Part shown: piece after piece, positions 7,624 through 16,473 of the stretch
How the letters are laid out: each line of letters opens with the position of its first letter
Numbering within the stretch: position 1 is the stretch's first letter
Source of the DNA: Cellulomonas cellasea
GTDB taxonomy: Bacteria > Actinomycetota > Actinomycetes > Actinomycetales > Cellulomonadaceae
Assembly (NCBI RefSeq): GCF_006538745.1
Contig: NZ_BJLR01000030.1
Span: forward strand, 124,001 to 188,000
Length of the DNA: 64,000 nucleotides
Direction: 5' to 3'
The notes under the pieces: model-generated
The model's database searches: none
Told to the model about the DNA's origin: nothing
What the model saw: the letters and a program-made list of their open reading frames with translations, nothing else
Made by a program: the position numbers and the translations under genes

Positions 7624-8502
7624 TCAGGTCCCGCTGGTGCGCAGGTCCGGCAGCAGGGGGCTTTGCGCGGTCGTCGAGCCGTCGGCCGACGTCACCGGGA
7701 ACGAACCGTAGACGGCGGTCACGTCGATGATGACGTGCGTCGTGGTGGGCGAGAAGACCCGGAGCGTCGGCCGGCCCTCGAAGAGCCCGACGGCCGTGAC
7801 GGCGGAGTTCGCGACGGTCTGGTTGGTGACGTAGTTGAGCGTCGAGGTCGTGGGCCGCGCGACCCCGTAGGGGAACAGGGTGATGTGGCCCGCGCCGACG
7901 GGCCCGGTCACCGTCACGTTGAGGAAGACGCTCGCCACGTCGAGGTCACCCGTCGCTGAGTCGAGTGCGACGTCGATGACTCCGCCGGCGACGAGTCGAC
8001 CGAGCGAGTCGACCGCCCCCGGCGTCTGCGCGACGATCGACACCCGCCGCACAGCATGCCGGGTGTCGAGCACACGCTTGGGCGCAGGCGCGTAGATCAT
8101 CGGCAGGTACGAGACGAGGTCCTGGAGGTCGAGGTTCGTCACGAGGTAGCCCTGCTCGACCCCCGTGCCGTCGCGGTCCAGGCCGATGAGCGGCCCCGCG
8201 GCGGTGTTCTTGATCTCACCGACCTGGGGGGTCCACCCGGCGGGGTCCGACGGCTCGAGGCGCAGGTGGGCGCCCGCGGAGTTCGCGAGCGAGAGGGTCG
8301 GCTCGGTGCTCGCCGTCGTGAGCCGCGTCCCGGCGGTGCCGGCGTCGGTCGCGCGTCCGGCGAGAACCGGGTCACCGGCCGCCGCGGAGGCGGGCGCCGA
8401 TCCCAGTGCCGTCGCCGCGGCTGCCCCTGCGACCGCGAAGCCACCCATCCGGAGCAGCCTGCGGCGGCTCACGTCCTGCGTGGTGGTGTCGTCAGTGCTC
8501 AT
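7624..8502 (-). CDS. Tat-exported cell-surface protein with RVLDTR-type domain
   Basis: 292 residues from ATG at 8502. The N-terminus SRRRLLRMGGFAVAGAAAATALG followed by ASA is a twin-arginine signal with a signal peptidase I site. The C-terminal two thirds contains the RVLDTR...VFLNVTVTGPVGAGHITLFPYG...STLNYVTNQTVANSAVTAVG...HVIIDVTAVYG pattern, a beta-rich module seen in many secreted actinobacterial wall proteins and amidases. There is no catalytic domain and no anchor, so it is probably released or wall-associated. Function unknown. It stands alone: degraded genes lie downstream and 286 bases of non-coding DNA upstream. Confidence 0.75.
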   Translation of the reverse strand: MSTDDTTTQDVSRRRLLRMGGFAVAGAAAATALGSAPASAAAGDPVLAGRATDAGTAGTRLTTASTEPTLSLANSAGAHLRLEPSDPAGWTPQVGEIKNTAAGPLIGLDRDGTGVEQGYLVTNLDLQDLVSYLPMIYAPAPKRVLDTRHAVRRVSIVAQTPGAVDSLGRLVAGGVIDVALDSATGDLDVASVFLNVTVTGPVGAGHITLFPYGVARPTTSTLNYVTNQTVANSAVTAVGLFEGRPTLRVFSPTTTHVIIDVTAVYGSFPVTSADGSTTAQSPLLPDLRTSGT

Positions 8503-8788
8503 GGCGTCCCCGTCTCTCGGTGCCGTGACCACCGTCGCACCCCCGGTGCGCCACACACGTCCTCGACGGGGCCGACGGGTCGCACGTGGTCGGCGTCGCC
8601 GTCACGCTTGTCACCCGTCCATCGGTGCGTCAGGGTGAGACTTGAGATCTTCGCGCGGACCTCTCGGGGTCGACGTCGCGGACGATCGTCGCGAGCGCCC
8701 GACGCGCTCGAGCTTCAGGGGAGCAGGCGACCTCGGGGTGGTGCGCCCGACCCGCACGACGCAGGCCGTCGCCGCCCGCGCCCACCCG

Positions 8789-9799
8789 TCACAGCACCCG
8801 CGCGAGCGAGTCGAGCGCCGCGAACGGGTCCTCGCCCACGGGGATCAGCACCATCGACGCCACGCCCGCGTCGTGCAGCGCGGCGACCCGGGCCCGCGCC
8901 TGCTCCGGGGTCCCGGTCACCGCGAGCTGGTCGACCCACGCGTCGGGCATCCGCTGCGCGAGCTCCGCACCGGACGCGCAGGCGTCCCGCAGCGCAGCGA
9001 AGTCGGCCGCGAACGGCAGCGGCGCGAGGTGCGGCACCCAGTCCGCCCCGCCGATCGCCGCGAGCCCAGGACGCACGGCCGCCCGTGCCGCACCCCCGTC
9101 GGCGTCGACGGCCGCGACCGCGTAGCCGACGATCCGGTGCTCCCCCGTGGGCCCGATGTGCGCCCGGGCCTCGGCGACATACTCGGGCGTCACCGGCTCG
9201 GCCAGCACGGTGCCGTCGGCGACCCGGCCCGCGAGGGCGAGCGAGCGCGGTCCGCGCACGCCGGCGAGCAGCCGCGGGACGACGGGCGGCGGCGAGGACA
9301 GCCGCACGCCCGCGACGTCGACGTGGCGCCCGTGGGCGTCGAGCCGCTCACCGCGCAGGAGCGCGCGCAGCGCGACGAGGTGCTCGTCGAGCAGCGTGAG
9401 CGGGCTCGCGGGCCACGCCCCCACCTGGCGCATCCACCCGGGCATCCCGTGCCCGACCCCCACGTCGAGGCGCCCGGGGAAGAGCTCGGCGAGCGTGCCG
9501 ACCTCCATCGCGGCGAACGCGACGTTGCGGGCCGCGGCCGGCAGGATCCCGATGCCGACGCGGATGCTCTCCGTGACCGCGAGCGCGACCCCGGCCTGGG
9601 CGATCCCACCGCGGAACTCGAGGTCCTCGACGACCCAGAGCTCGTCGAAGCCGAGCTCCTCGGCGCGCCGGGCAAAGCGCACGAAGCCCTCGGCGGGAAG
9701 GTCGCGGGGCAGCATCACGCCGACCGCGCGGGCGTCGTCCCGCGCACGCGCCGGGGTGCTCGCCGCGGCGTCGCGGGCGGTCTCGTCGGAGGAGGTCAC
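8789..9799 (-). CDS. LLM-class (luciferase-like) flavin/F420-dependent oxidoreductase
   Basis: 336 residues, single luciferase-like TIM-barrel domain. Seen: FARRAEELGFDELWVVEDL, VGIGILPAAARNVAFAAMEVGTLAELFPGR and GHGMPGWMRQVG near residue 120, then a C-terminal VTGTPEQARARV segment. It is closer to F420-dependent reductases than to the NtaA-type enzymes at 3.5-6.1 kb, so it is a separate lineage. The cofactor cannot be decided from sequence. GTG at 9799 lies 7 bases after a CAGGAT box (9807-9812), compatible with leaderless transcription. It is divergent from the transglutaminase-like gene at 9948. Confidence 0.82.
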   Translation of the reverse strand: MTSSDETARDAAASTPARARDDARAVGVMLPRDLPAEGFVRFARRAEELGFDELWVVEDLEFRGGIAQAGVALAVTESIRVGIGILPAAARNVAFAAMEVGTLAELFPGRLDVGVGHGMPGWMRQVGAWPASPLTLLDEHLVALRALLRGERLDAHGRHVDVAGVRLSSPPPVVPRLLAGVRGPRSLALAGRVADGTVLAEPVTPEYVAEARAHIGPTGEHRIVGYAVAAVDADGGAARAAVRPGLAAIGGADWVPHLAPLPFAADFAALRDACASGAELAQRMPDAWVDQLAVTGTPEQARARVAALHDAGVASMVLIPVGEDPFAALDSLARVL

Positions 9800-9947
9800 A
9801 GGGGTGATCCTGGCACGCCGGCGGGCCCGTCCGGCGACCCCGGGGAGGGCACTGGCGCAAACGTCCGCGCGGCCTCACACTTCACGTGCACCGCCCCCGA
9901 TCTCCGCTCGGCACACCCCCCGAGACCCCCCGAGAGGACCCACGTCC

Positions 9948-10745
9948 GTGCTGCGCACCGTCACCTCGCACCTGTCCCTCGACGTGCGCGGACCCGCCGA
10001 GCTCTACCTCGCCGTCGCCGTCGCGGACGGCGCCTACGACCGCACCGAGCACCTCACGGTGACGCACGACGACGGGCCGCTCGACGCGCTCGAGATCAAG
10101 TCGCACCAGGGCGCGCGCCTGCACCGCGTGCACGCCCCCGTGGGCCGCGTCGCGATCGACTACCGGGCGACCGTCGCGGGCCACGCCGAGCCGCCCACGG
10201 TCGTCGACGCGGACCTCGTCGAGTACGTGCGGCCGAGCCGGTACGCCGAGTCGGACCGCCTGCTCGCGTTCTCCCGCGACCAGTTCCGCGGGCTGGCGGG
10301 CGTGGACCTGCTCGACGCGGTGGTCACCTGGGTGCGCGGCAACCTGTCGTACGTCTCGGGGTCGAGCTCACCGACCGACGGCGCGACGGACACGCTGCTC
10401 AAGCGGCGCGGGGTCTGCCGCGACTTCGCCCACGTGACGGCGGCGCTGCTGCGCGCCAAGGACGTCCCGGCGCGTCTCGCGTCGGTGTACGCCCCGGGCC
10501 TGCGGCCGATGGACTTCCACGCGGTCGTCGAGGCGTACGTGGACGGCGCGTGGCTGCTCGTCGACGCGACCGGGCTGGCACCGCGGTCGACGATGCTCCG
10601 GATCGCGACGGGACGCGACGCGACGGACACCGCGTTCCTGTCGAACTACCACGGGGCGGTGAACCTGCGGGCGCTGACCGTCACCGCGACGTCGCAGGGC
10701 GACCTGCCGACGGACGACGGGCACACCCTGACCGTCCTGCGCTGA
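9948..10745 (+). CDS. Transglutaminase-like domain protein (Bact_transglu_N + core)
   Basis: 265 residues. The N-terminal beta domain (about 1-90) is followed by a transglutaminase core with an intact triad: Cys in KRRGVCRDFAHV, His in MDFHAVVEAYVDGAW and Asp in LLVDATG. This contrasts with the pseudoenzyme at 47325-49736. The GTG start at 9948 has GAGAGGA 9-15 bases upstream. Family members are soluble cysteine proteases or transglutaminases of mostly unknown substrate. No signal peptide is visible. It stands alone between the oxidoreductase and dnaG. Confidence 0.85.
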   Translation: MLRTVTSHLSLDVRGPAELYLAVAVADGAYDRTEHLTVTHDDGPLDALEIKSHQGARLHRVHAPVGRVAIDYRATVAGHAEPPTVVDADLVEYVRPSRYAESDRLLAFSRDQFRGLAGVDLLDAVVTWVRGNLSYVSGSSSPTDGATDTLLKRRGVCRDFAHVTAALLRAKDVPARLASVYAPGLRPMDFHAVVEAYVDGAWLLVDATGLAPRSTMLRIATGRDATDTAFLSNYHGAVNLRALTVTATSQGDLPTDDGHTLTVLR

Positions 10746-10808
10746 CCCGGGCGCGGGGGCTCGGGCCGCCGCGGCACCGACCGCCCGGCACCCATCGCCG
10801 GACCGGCG

Positions 10809-13148
10809 TCAGGCGCTCTCGCGCAGCATCCGCCGCCGGCTCTCGAGCGCGATGAGCTCGGCGAAGACCCGCTGGTAGCCCTCGGGGTCGCTCGCGGAGT
10901 CCATCCGCTGGAGCCGGCCCTTGAGGTCGGCGATCGCGCGCGTCACCCCGAGCTCGACGACCTTGCCGACGACGTCGCGGACGTAGGACGCGAGCGCGTC
11001 GGGCCGGTCCTCGGGCAGCGGCGCGACGGCGAGCTCGGTGACGAGCGGGACGACCATCGACGACGCCTGCTCGCTCACCGCCTCGACCCACGAGCTCGAC
11101 GAGCCGCTCGCGCTCGCCGCGACGAGCTCGCGCGCGGACACCATCCCGCCCGCCGCGCGGACCGCCTCGTGCACCGCCCGGTACGCGGGCACGCTGAACG
11201 CGTCGGCGCCGAGGTCGTCGAAGTCCGGCGGGACGAGGTGCGGGTACTGCAGCACGACCTCGAGCGCGGTGCGCTCGGTGCGGACCACGGGGTCGCGCGG
11301 GTCCGGGCGCGAGAGCCGCGCACCGGTGGCCTGCGGCGCTCCGGCGTCGCCGCCCGCGCCGCCGTCGTCCCACGGCTCGGCCGGTCCCGGGTCGTCGCGG
11401 TAGGGGTCGTCGCCGTACCGGTCGTTGCTGTACCGGTCGTTCTTGTACCGGTCGTCCCCGAACCGGTCGGACCGTCCGCCCGGGCGCCCGCCGCGGTCCT
11501 GCCCGGGCCGGCGCGGGCCGTCGGACCGCCCCGACCAGCCGCCGCGGTCGTCGCGCCCGCCCCCACCGGGCCGTGCGCCGTCCCGTCGTGCTCCCCCACC
11601 CTGACCGCCCGCCCCGCCCTGCCAGCGGGGTCCGTCACCGTTGCCGGCCCAGCGCGGTCCACCGGGGCCGCCCGCGCCACCGGGCCGCCCGCCGTCGCGC
11701 GCCGAGCCACGGTCGTCACCGCCGGGCGCGCGCCCGTCCCCCTCGCGCCGGGGTGCGCCGCCGCTGCCCGGGCGCGCGGCGGGCCCCGACCGGACGGCCG
11801 AGCCGACCGCGTGGCGCACCGTGTCCTCGTCCATCCCGAGCCAGCCGGCGAGCAGGCGCGCGTACTCCAGGCGCAGCCCGCGGTCGCGGATCCCGGCGAC
11901 GACGGGGACGGCGGCGCGCAGCGCGTTGACCCGCCCCTCGGCGCGCTCGAGGTCGAACGAGCGCAGAGTCGTGCGGATGACGAACTCGAACAGCGGCTGG
12001 CGCGCCTCGACGAGCCCCCGCACCGCGTCGGGTCCCTGCGCCTGACGCAGCTCGCACGGGTCCATGCCGCTCGGCTCGACCGCCACGAACGTCTGCGCGG
12101 AGAACGTCTGGTCCTCCCCGAACGCGCGCATCGCGGCCTTCTGCCCCGCCGCGTCGCCGTCGAACGTGAAGATGATCTCGCCGCCGACCGAGGCCCCGGA
12201 CGCGAGCTGCACGCCGCCGCCGGCCCCGGTGTCGCCGACGAGCCGCCGGACGACGCGCGCGTGGTCGCTGCCGAACGCCGTGCCGCACGTGGCGACGGCG
12301 GTCCCCTCGCCGGACAGGTGCATCGCCATGACGTCGGTGTAGCCCTCGACGACCACGACGCGCTTGGTCTTGGCGATCTCGCGCTTGGCGAGGTCGATGC
12401 CGTAGAGGACCTGCGACTTCTTGTAGAGCGCGGTCTCGGGGGTGTTGAGGTACTTGGGCCCCTGGTCGTCCTCGTAGAGCTTGCGCGCCCCGAAGCCCAC
12501 GGTGTCGCCGGTGACCTCGCGGATGGGCCACACGAGCCGCCCGCGGAACCGGTCGTACAGCCCGCGGTTGCCCTCGCTCATCAGGCCGGTGGCCTTGAGC
12601 TCGGCCTCGGTGAACCCGCGTCCGCGCAGGTGGCGCAGCAGCGCGTCCCAGCCCTGCGGGGCGTACCCGACGCCGAACTGCTCGGCGGCGGCGCGGTCGA
12701 ACCCGCGCTCGGCGAGGAACGTGCGCGCGGCCGCGGCGCCGGGCGTCGCGAGCTGCTCGGAGAAGTAGGTCGCGGCGACCCGGTGGGCCTCGAGCAGCCG
12801 CTGGCGGCGGCCGGGCTCCTCGCCGGGTCGCGGCGCGCCACCGTCCTCGTAGCGCAGCTGGATCCCGACGCGCCCCGCGAGGTACTCGACGGCCTCGGCG
12901 AACGGCAGCCCGTCGATCTTCTGCACGAACGAGATGACGTCGCCGCCCTCGGAGCACCCGAAGCAGTGCCACAGGCCGACCTGGGGGCGCACGTGGAAGG
13001 ACGGCGAGCGCTCGTCGTGGAACGGGCACAGGCCCTTCATCGAGCCGACGCCCGCGGACTTGAGCGTGACGTGCTCGCCGACGACGTCCTCGATCCGGGC
13101 ACGCTCGCGGACGGCCTGCACGTCCTCCCGCTTGATGCGTCCCGCCAC
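10809..13148 (-). CDS. dnaG: DNA primase
   Basis: Synthesises RNA primers at the replication fork; 779 residues, longer than the usual 580-660. Zinc finger C41-P-F-H44...C62-F-G-C65, catalytic core with EGYTD (E268) and DGD (D330, D332) of the TOPRIM fold, and a C-terminal DnaB-interaction region ending ALESRRRMLRESA. Two odd parts. The E-to-D spacing of 62 residues is about 18 longer than in E. coli because of a Gly-rich insertion. A low-complexity Gly/Arg/Asp/Tyr linker (about 450-600) joins the core to the C-terminal domain. GTG at 13148 follows a TAGGAT box by 6 bases, so the message may be leaderless. Confidence 0.97.
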   Translation of the reverse strand: MAGRIKREDVQAVRERARIEDVVGEHVTLKSAGVGSMKGLCPFHDERSPSFHVRPQVGLWHCFGCSEGGDVISFVQKIDGLPFAEAVEYLAGRVGIQLRYEDGGAPRPGEEPGRRQRLLEAHRVAATYFSEQLATPGAAAARTFLAERGFDRAAAEQFGVGYAPQGWDALLRHLRGRGFTEAELKATGLMSEGNRGLYDRFRGRLVWPIREVTGDTVGFGARKLYEDDQGPKYLNTPETALYKKSQVLYGIDLAKREIAKTKRVVVVEGYTDVMAMHLSGEGTAVATCGTAFGSDHARVVRRLVGDTGAGGGVQLASGASVGGEIIFTFDGDAAGQKAAMRAFGEDQTFSAQTFVAVEPSGMDPCELRQAQGPDAVRGLVEARQPLFEFVIRTTLRSFDLERAEGRVNALRAAVPVVAGIRDRGLRLEYARLLAGWLGMDEDTVRHAVGSAVRSGPAARPGSGGAPRREGDGRAPGGDDRGSARDGGRPGGAGGPGGPRWAGNGDGPRWQGGAGGQGGGARRDGARPGGGGRDDRGGWSGRSDGPRRPGQDRGGRPGGRSDRFGDDRYKNDRYSNDRYGDDPYRDDPGPAEPWDDGGAGGDAGAPQATGARLSRPDPRDPVVRTERTALEVVLQYPHLVPPDFDDLGADAFSVPAYRAVHEAVRAAGGMVSARELVAASASGSSSSWVEAVSEQASSMVVPLVTELAVAPLPEDRPDALASYVRDVVGKVVELGVTRAIADLKGRLQRMDSASDPEGYQRVFAELIALESRRRMLRESA

Positions 13149-13154
13149 GGGGCA

Positions 13155-13160
13155 ATCCTA
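13155..13160 (-). promoter_or_regulatory. -10 box of dnaG, leaderless geometry
   Basis: TAGGAT on the minus strand, 6 bases before the GTG at 13148. No Shine-Dalgarno sequence fits between them. No clear -35 is visible. Confidence 0.5.
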
Positions 13161-13288
13161 GGTCCGGCGCAGGGCGCAGCCGGCCCGCGCGCGGGACGTC
13201 ACCCGGCCTCCGCGAGAGCCCCCACCGAGCCGCAGCACGCCCGTGGCCGGCGCCCGGTGGCGACGGCGGCCGGGACCCCGGCGCGCGC

Positions 13289-14563
13289 TCAGTGCCGCGG
13301 CGGGTGGACCAGGCGCGCGTGCACCTCGGCGGCCGAGACGTCGGTCAGCGAGGCGACCTGGTCGATCACGACCCGCAGCCGGGCGGCGTCGTCGGCGGCC
13401 GCGGCCCAGTCGGCGGCGAAGGGCGGCTCGAGCGCGAGCGGCGCGCGGTCGGAGAGCACGCGCACGAGGTCGACGAGGATCTCGCGCTGGCGGTGGTAGA
13501 GCGGCTCGAGCTCGCGCGGGGCCATCACGTAGGCGACCGCGAGGCCCTTGAGCACGAGGATCTCGGCCTGCGTCTCGACGGGGACGACGAGGTCGGCGGC
13601 GTAGCGGGTCAGCGGCCCGGGGCCGTACTGGGCGCGCGTCGCGGCGTGCGCGGCGCCGGCGAACCGCCCGATGAGCTGGCTCGTGGCGTCCTTGAGGTGC
13701 GCGAGCGCGCCGCGGGACCCGTCGAAGCCCTGCGCCCACAGGTCCGCCTCGTTGAGCCGGTCCATCGCGTCGGCGAGCTCGTCGGGCCCGATCGCGTCGC
13801 CGTACCAGGCGTCGACGGCCTGCAGGACGCGGGCCCGCTCGTCGTCGTCCGTCAGCACCCGGAGGTCGAGGCGGCCGCCCACGACGGCGTCCTCGACGTC
13901 GTGCACCGAGTAGGAGATGTCGTCCGCGAGGTCCATGACCTGCGCCTCGAGGCACTTGCGGGCGCCGGGGGCGTCGGCGCGCAGCCAGGCGAACACCGGC
14001 AGGTCGTCCTGGTAGACCCCGAACTTGTGCGTCGGGCGGCCGTCGCTCAGCAGCGGCCCCTCGCCGAACGCCCACGGGTACTTGACCGACGCGTCGAGGC
14101 TCGCGCGCGTGAGGTTGAGGCCGACCGCGGTGCCGTCCGGCCCGACGACCTTCGGCTCGAGCCGGGTCAGCAGGCGCAGGGTCTGCGCGTTGCCCTCGAA
14201 GCCGCCGATGTTCCGGGCGAGCTCCGCGAGCGCGCGCTCGCCGTTGTGCCCGAACGGCGGGTGCCCCAGGTCGTGCGCGAGGCACGCGGTGTCGACGACG
14301 TCGGGGTCGCAGCCGAGCGCCTTGCCGATCTCCCGGCCGACCTGCGCGACCTCGAGGGTGTGCGTCAGGCGGGTGCGGACGAAGTCGTCGGACGCCGGGC
14401 CGAGCACCTGGGTCTTGGCGCCGAGCCGGCGCAGCGCCGAGGAGTGCACGAGCCGGGCCCGGTCCCGCTCGAACGGGGTCCGGGCGCGGGACTTCGGTGC
14501 CTCCGTGACCCAGCGGGCGCGGTCGACCTCGGTGTAGCCGTCGGTCAGGGTCTGCGCGCTCAC
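13289..14563 (-). CDS. dgt: Deoxyguanosinetriphosphate triphosphohydrolase-like protein
   Basis: HD-domain dNTP triphosphohydrolase converting dNTP to deoxynucleoside and triphosphate, controlling the dNTP pool. The metal-binding HD signature is intact: RTRLTHTLEV (first His), ACLAHDLGHPPFGHNGE (His-Asp and following His) and the downstream DLADDISYSVHDVED (final Asp). The size of 424 residues fits the actinobacterial Dgt-like class. Start GTG 14563 is chosen because a TAGGGT box ends exactly 6 bases upstream; an in-frame GTG at 14569 would lie directly on the -10 box. It lies 140 bases upstream of dnaG, a common pairing in this phylum. Confidence 0.95.
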   Translation of the reverse strand: MSAQTLTDGYTEVDRARWVTEAPKSRARTPFERDRARLVHSSALRRLGAKTQVLGPASDDFVRTRLTHTLEVAQVGREIGKALGCDPDVVDTACLAHDLGHPPFGHNGERALAELARNIGGFEGNAQTLRLLTRLEPKVVGPDGTAVGLNLTRASLDASVKYPWAFGEGPLLSDGRPTHKFGVYQDDLPVFAWLRADAPGARKCLEAQVMDLADDISYSVHDVEDAVVGGRLDLRVLTDDDERARVLQAVDAWYGDAIGPDELADAMDRLNEADLWAQGFDGSRGALAHLKDATSQLIGRFAGAAHAATRAQYGPGPLTRYAADLVVPVETQAEILVLKGLAVAYVMAPRELEPLYHRQREILVDLVRVLSDRAPLALEPPFAADWAAAADDAARLRVVIDQVASLTDVSAAEVHARLVHPPRH

Positions 14564-14569
14564 GCGCAC

Positions 14570-14599
14570 ACCCTAGTTCGCTGCTCGCGGGCGGGTCAG
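14570..14599 (-). promoter_or_regulatory. Promoter of dgt, leaderless geometry
   Basis: Minus strand: CTGACC (14594-14599), 18-base spacer, TAGGGT (14570-14575), then 6 bases to GTG. The same CTGACC-N18-TAnnnT layout occurs before the leu leader peptide at 41375-41404. Confidence 0.5.
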
Positions 14600-16473
14600 G
14601 CGAGCCTCCACACCTGGACGCCCGGGCCGTCGCCGGGCAGGCGCAGGGCCTCGGGCGTCACGTCGAGGGCCGCGCCGCCGTAGAGGTTCTCGGCGTCGTG
14701 ACCGGGCGCGAGCAGGTGCCGCGGGAGGTCCGCCCCGGACCACGGCGCGCGGGCGGCGAGCACGAGCACGCGCTCGTCGGCCGTCTCGCGCAGGAACGCG
14801 ACCGCGTCGGGCCCGACGACGGCCCAGCGCAGGCCGCCCTCGCGCAGCGCACGGCTCCCCCGCCGGACCGCGATCAGCGTGCGGTAGACCTCGAATGTCG
14901 CGGCGTCCCACCGCGCGCCGTCGCCCCCGGCGATCGCGTCCCACGGCATCGGCACGCGCGCATGCTCGCCGTTGGTCCCGCGCAGCCCGCCCTCGTCGCC
15001 CGCGAACATCGCGGGCGTCCCGGGGTAGGTGAACAGCAGCCCGGCGGCGACCTCGACGCGCTCGCGGGAGCCCACGACCGTCCGCAGGCGTGCCGTGTCG
15101 TGCGAGCCGAGCATGTTCCACTGGTGCCGCGTCACGGCCCACGGGACGGCGGCGTCGAACTCGCGCATCGAGCCGACCATCGCGTGGCCGTCGCGGCTCG
15201 GCACGGGCACGGGCATCCCGAGGAAGCCGAGCCCCGAGCCGGGCTCCGCCAGCCATGTCCACACCGGGCGGGTGAACGCCGAGTAATTCATGTTCGCGTG
15301 CCAGCCGTCGCCCGCGAGGTCGGGGCCGGCGTCGTGGAAGTGCTCGCTGACGAGCACCGAGTCGGGGTTGACGGCCTGCATCGTGCGCCGGATCGTCCGG
15401 GCGACCTCGTGCGTGCGGTCCTCGCTCGCGTAGCGCCCCGTCATGTTGGCCACGTCGATCCGCCAGCCGTCGAGCGCGTACGGCGGGCGCAGCCAGCGGG
15501 CGATGACGGAGTCGGGGCCGTCGATCATGCGCTGCGCGAGCGCGCCCGCCGCGTAGTTGAGCTTGGGCAGCGACGCGTGCTCGAGCCAGCCGACGTAGCC
15601 GGGGTCGGCGTCCGTCCAGTAGTAGAACGACGCCTCCTCGCTCGTGCGGTCCGCGCGGGCGCGCTCGAACCACTCGTGGCCGGCGCCCGTGTGGTTCGTC
15701 GTGAGGTCCCCGACGAGCCGCAGCCCGCGCGCGTGCACCGCGGCGGACAGCGACGCGAACGCCGCGTCGCCGCCGAGCAGGGGGTCGACGTGGTCGAACG
15801 AGCGCGCGTCGTACCGGTGGTTGGAGCGGCTCGGGAAGATCGGCGTGAGGTACAGGGTGTCGACGCCGAGGCGCTCGAGGTGGTCGAGGTGGGCCTCGAC
15901 GCCCGCGAGGTGCCCGCCGAAGAGCTGCTGCGAGACGCCCGGTCCGGCCGGGATCGGCTCGTCGTCCCAGCGCGCCGGCACCGCCCAGTCGGGCAGCTCG
16001 CCCCCGGGGAGACCGTCGTGCGAGCCGGCGCGCGCGAAACGGTCGGGGAACACCTGGTAGACGACGGCCGACGAGAGCCACGCCGGCGCGGGCGCGTGCA
16101 CCGTGAGCCGGAAGTCCGCGACGTCCGGCACCTCGCGCGCGTGCACGCCGCGGCCGTTGAGCCAGCGGTAGCCGCCCGGCTCGTCGAGCAGCGCCCGGTA
16201 GCCCGTGACCGGGTTGTGCACCGGGACGTCCGCGACGTACCAGCGCTCGTGCTCGTCGGACCGGTCCAGGCGCGCGGGCTCGATGCGCGGCTCGCCGTCG
16301 CGGACCGTGCGCACCCAGACCGCCCGCTCGGCGCCCGACGCCGGGACGCGGAACCGGACCGGGACGACGTCGCCCAGCGCCGGGGTGCCGGCCGGGACGT
16401 AGACCTCCGAGCCGTCGTGGTGCGGCTCGTCGAGCAGGTGGCGCACGCGGGTGGTGGCGTCGAGCGCCGTCAC
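14596..16473 (-). CDS. GH13 cyclomaltodextrinase/neopullulanase-type glycoside hydrolase
   Basis: Cytoplasmic enzyme hydrolysing imported maltodextrins; 625 residues and no signal peptide. An N-terminal beta domain (about 1-130) resembles CBM34, which marks cyclomaltodextrinases and neopullulanases. GH13 motifs are complete: DLTTNHTG, GWRIDVANM (nucleophile Asp), VSEHFHD (acid/base Glu) and MLGSHDTAR. GTG at 16473 overlaps the malG stop (GTGA), so it is the last gene of the malEFG operon and co-regulated with uptake. Exact bond preference (alpha-1,4 versus 1,6) cannot be read from sequence. Confidence 0.93.
   Translation of the reverse strand: MTALDATTRVRHLLDEPHHDGSEVYVPAGTPALGDVVPVRFRVPASGAERAVWVRTVRDGEPRIEPARLDRSDEHERWYVADVPVHNPVTGYRALLDEPGGYRWLNGRGVHAREVPDVADFRLTVHAPAPAWLSSAVVYQVFPDRFARAGSHDGLPGGELPDWAVPARWDDEPIPAGPGVSQQLFGGHLAGVEAHLDHLERLGVDTLYLTPIFPSRSNHRYDARSFDHVDPLLGGDAAFASLSAAVHARGLRLVGDLTTNHTGAGHEWFERARADRTSEEASFYYWTDADPGYVGWLEHASLPKLNYAAGALAQRMIDGPDSVIARWLRPPYALDGWRIDVANMTGRYASEDRTHEVARTIRRTMQAVNPDSVLVSEHFHDAGPDLAGDGWHANMNYSAFTRPVWTWLAEPGSGLGFLGMPVPVPSRDGHAMVGSMREFDAAVPWAVTRHQWNMLGSHDTARLRTVVGSRERVEVAAGLLFTYPGTPAMFAGDEGGLRGTNGEHARVPMPWDAIAGGDGARWDAATFEVYRTLIAVRRGSRALREGGLRWAVVGPDAVAFLRETADERVLVLAARAPWSGADLPRHLLAPGHDAENLYGGAALDVTPEALRLPGDGPGVQVWRLA

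Noticed and set aside
8503-8788. Additional small gene between the Tat protein and the LLM oxidoreductase
   Set aside because: Frames here have no similarity, no good ribosome site and no conserved composition; probably promoter and 3' flanks only.
9948-10745. Functional link of the soluble transglutaminase-like gene to the distant PFNA cluster
   Set aside because: It has an intact triad, but it is 37 kb away, on the other strand and of a different domain architecture; no evidence ties them together.
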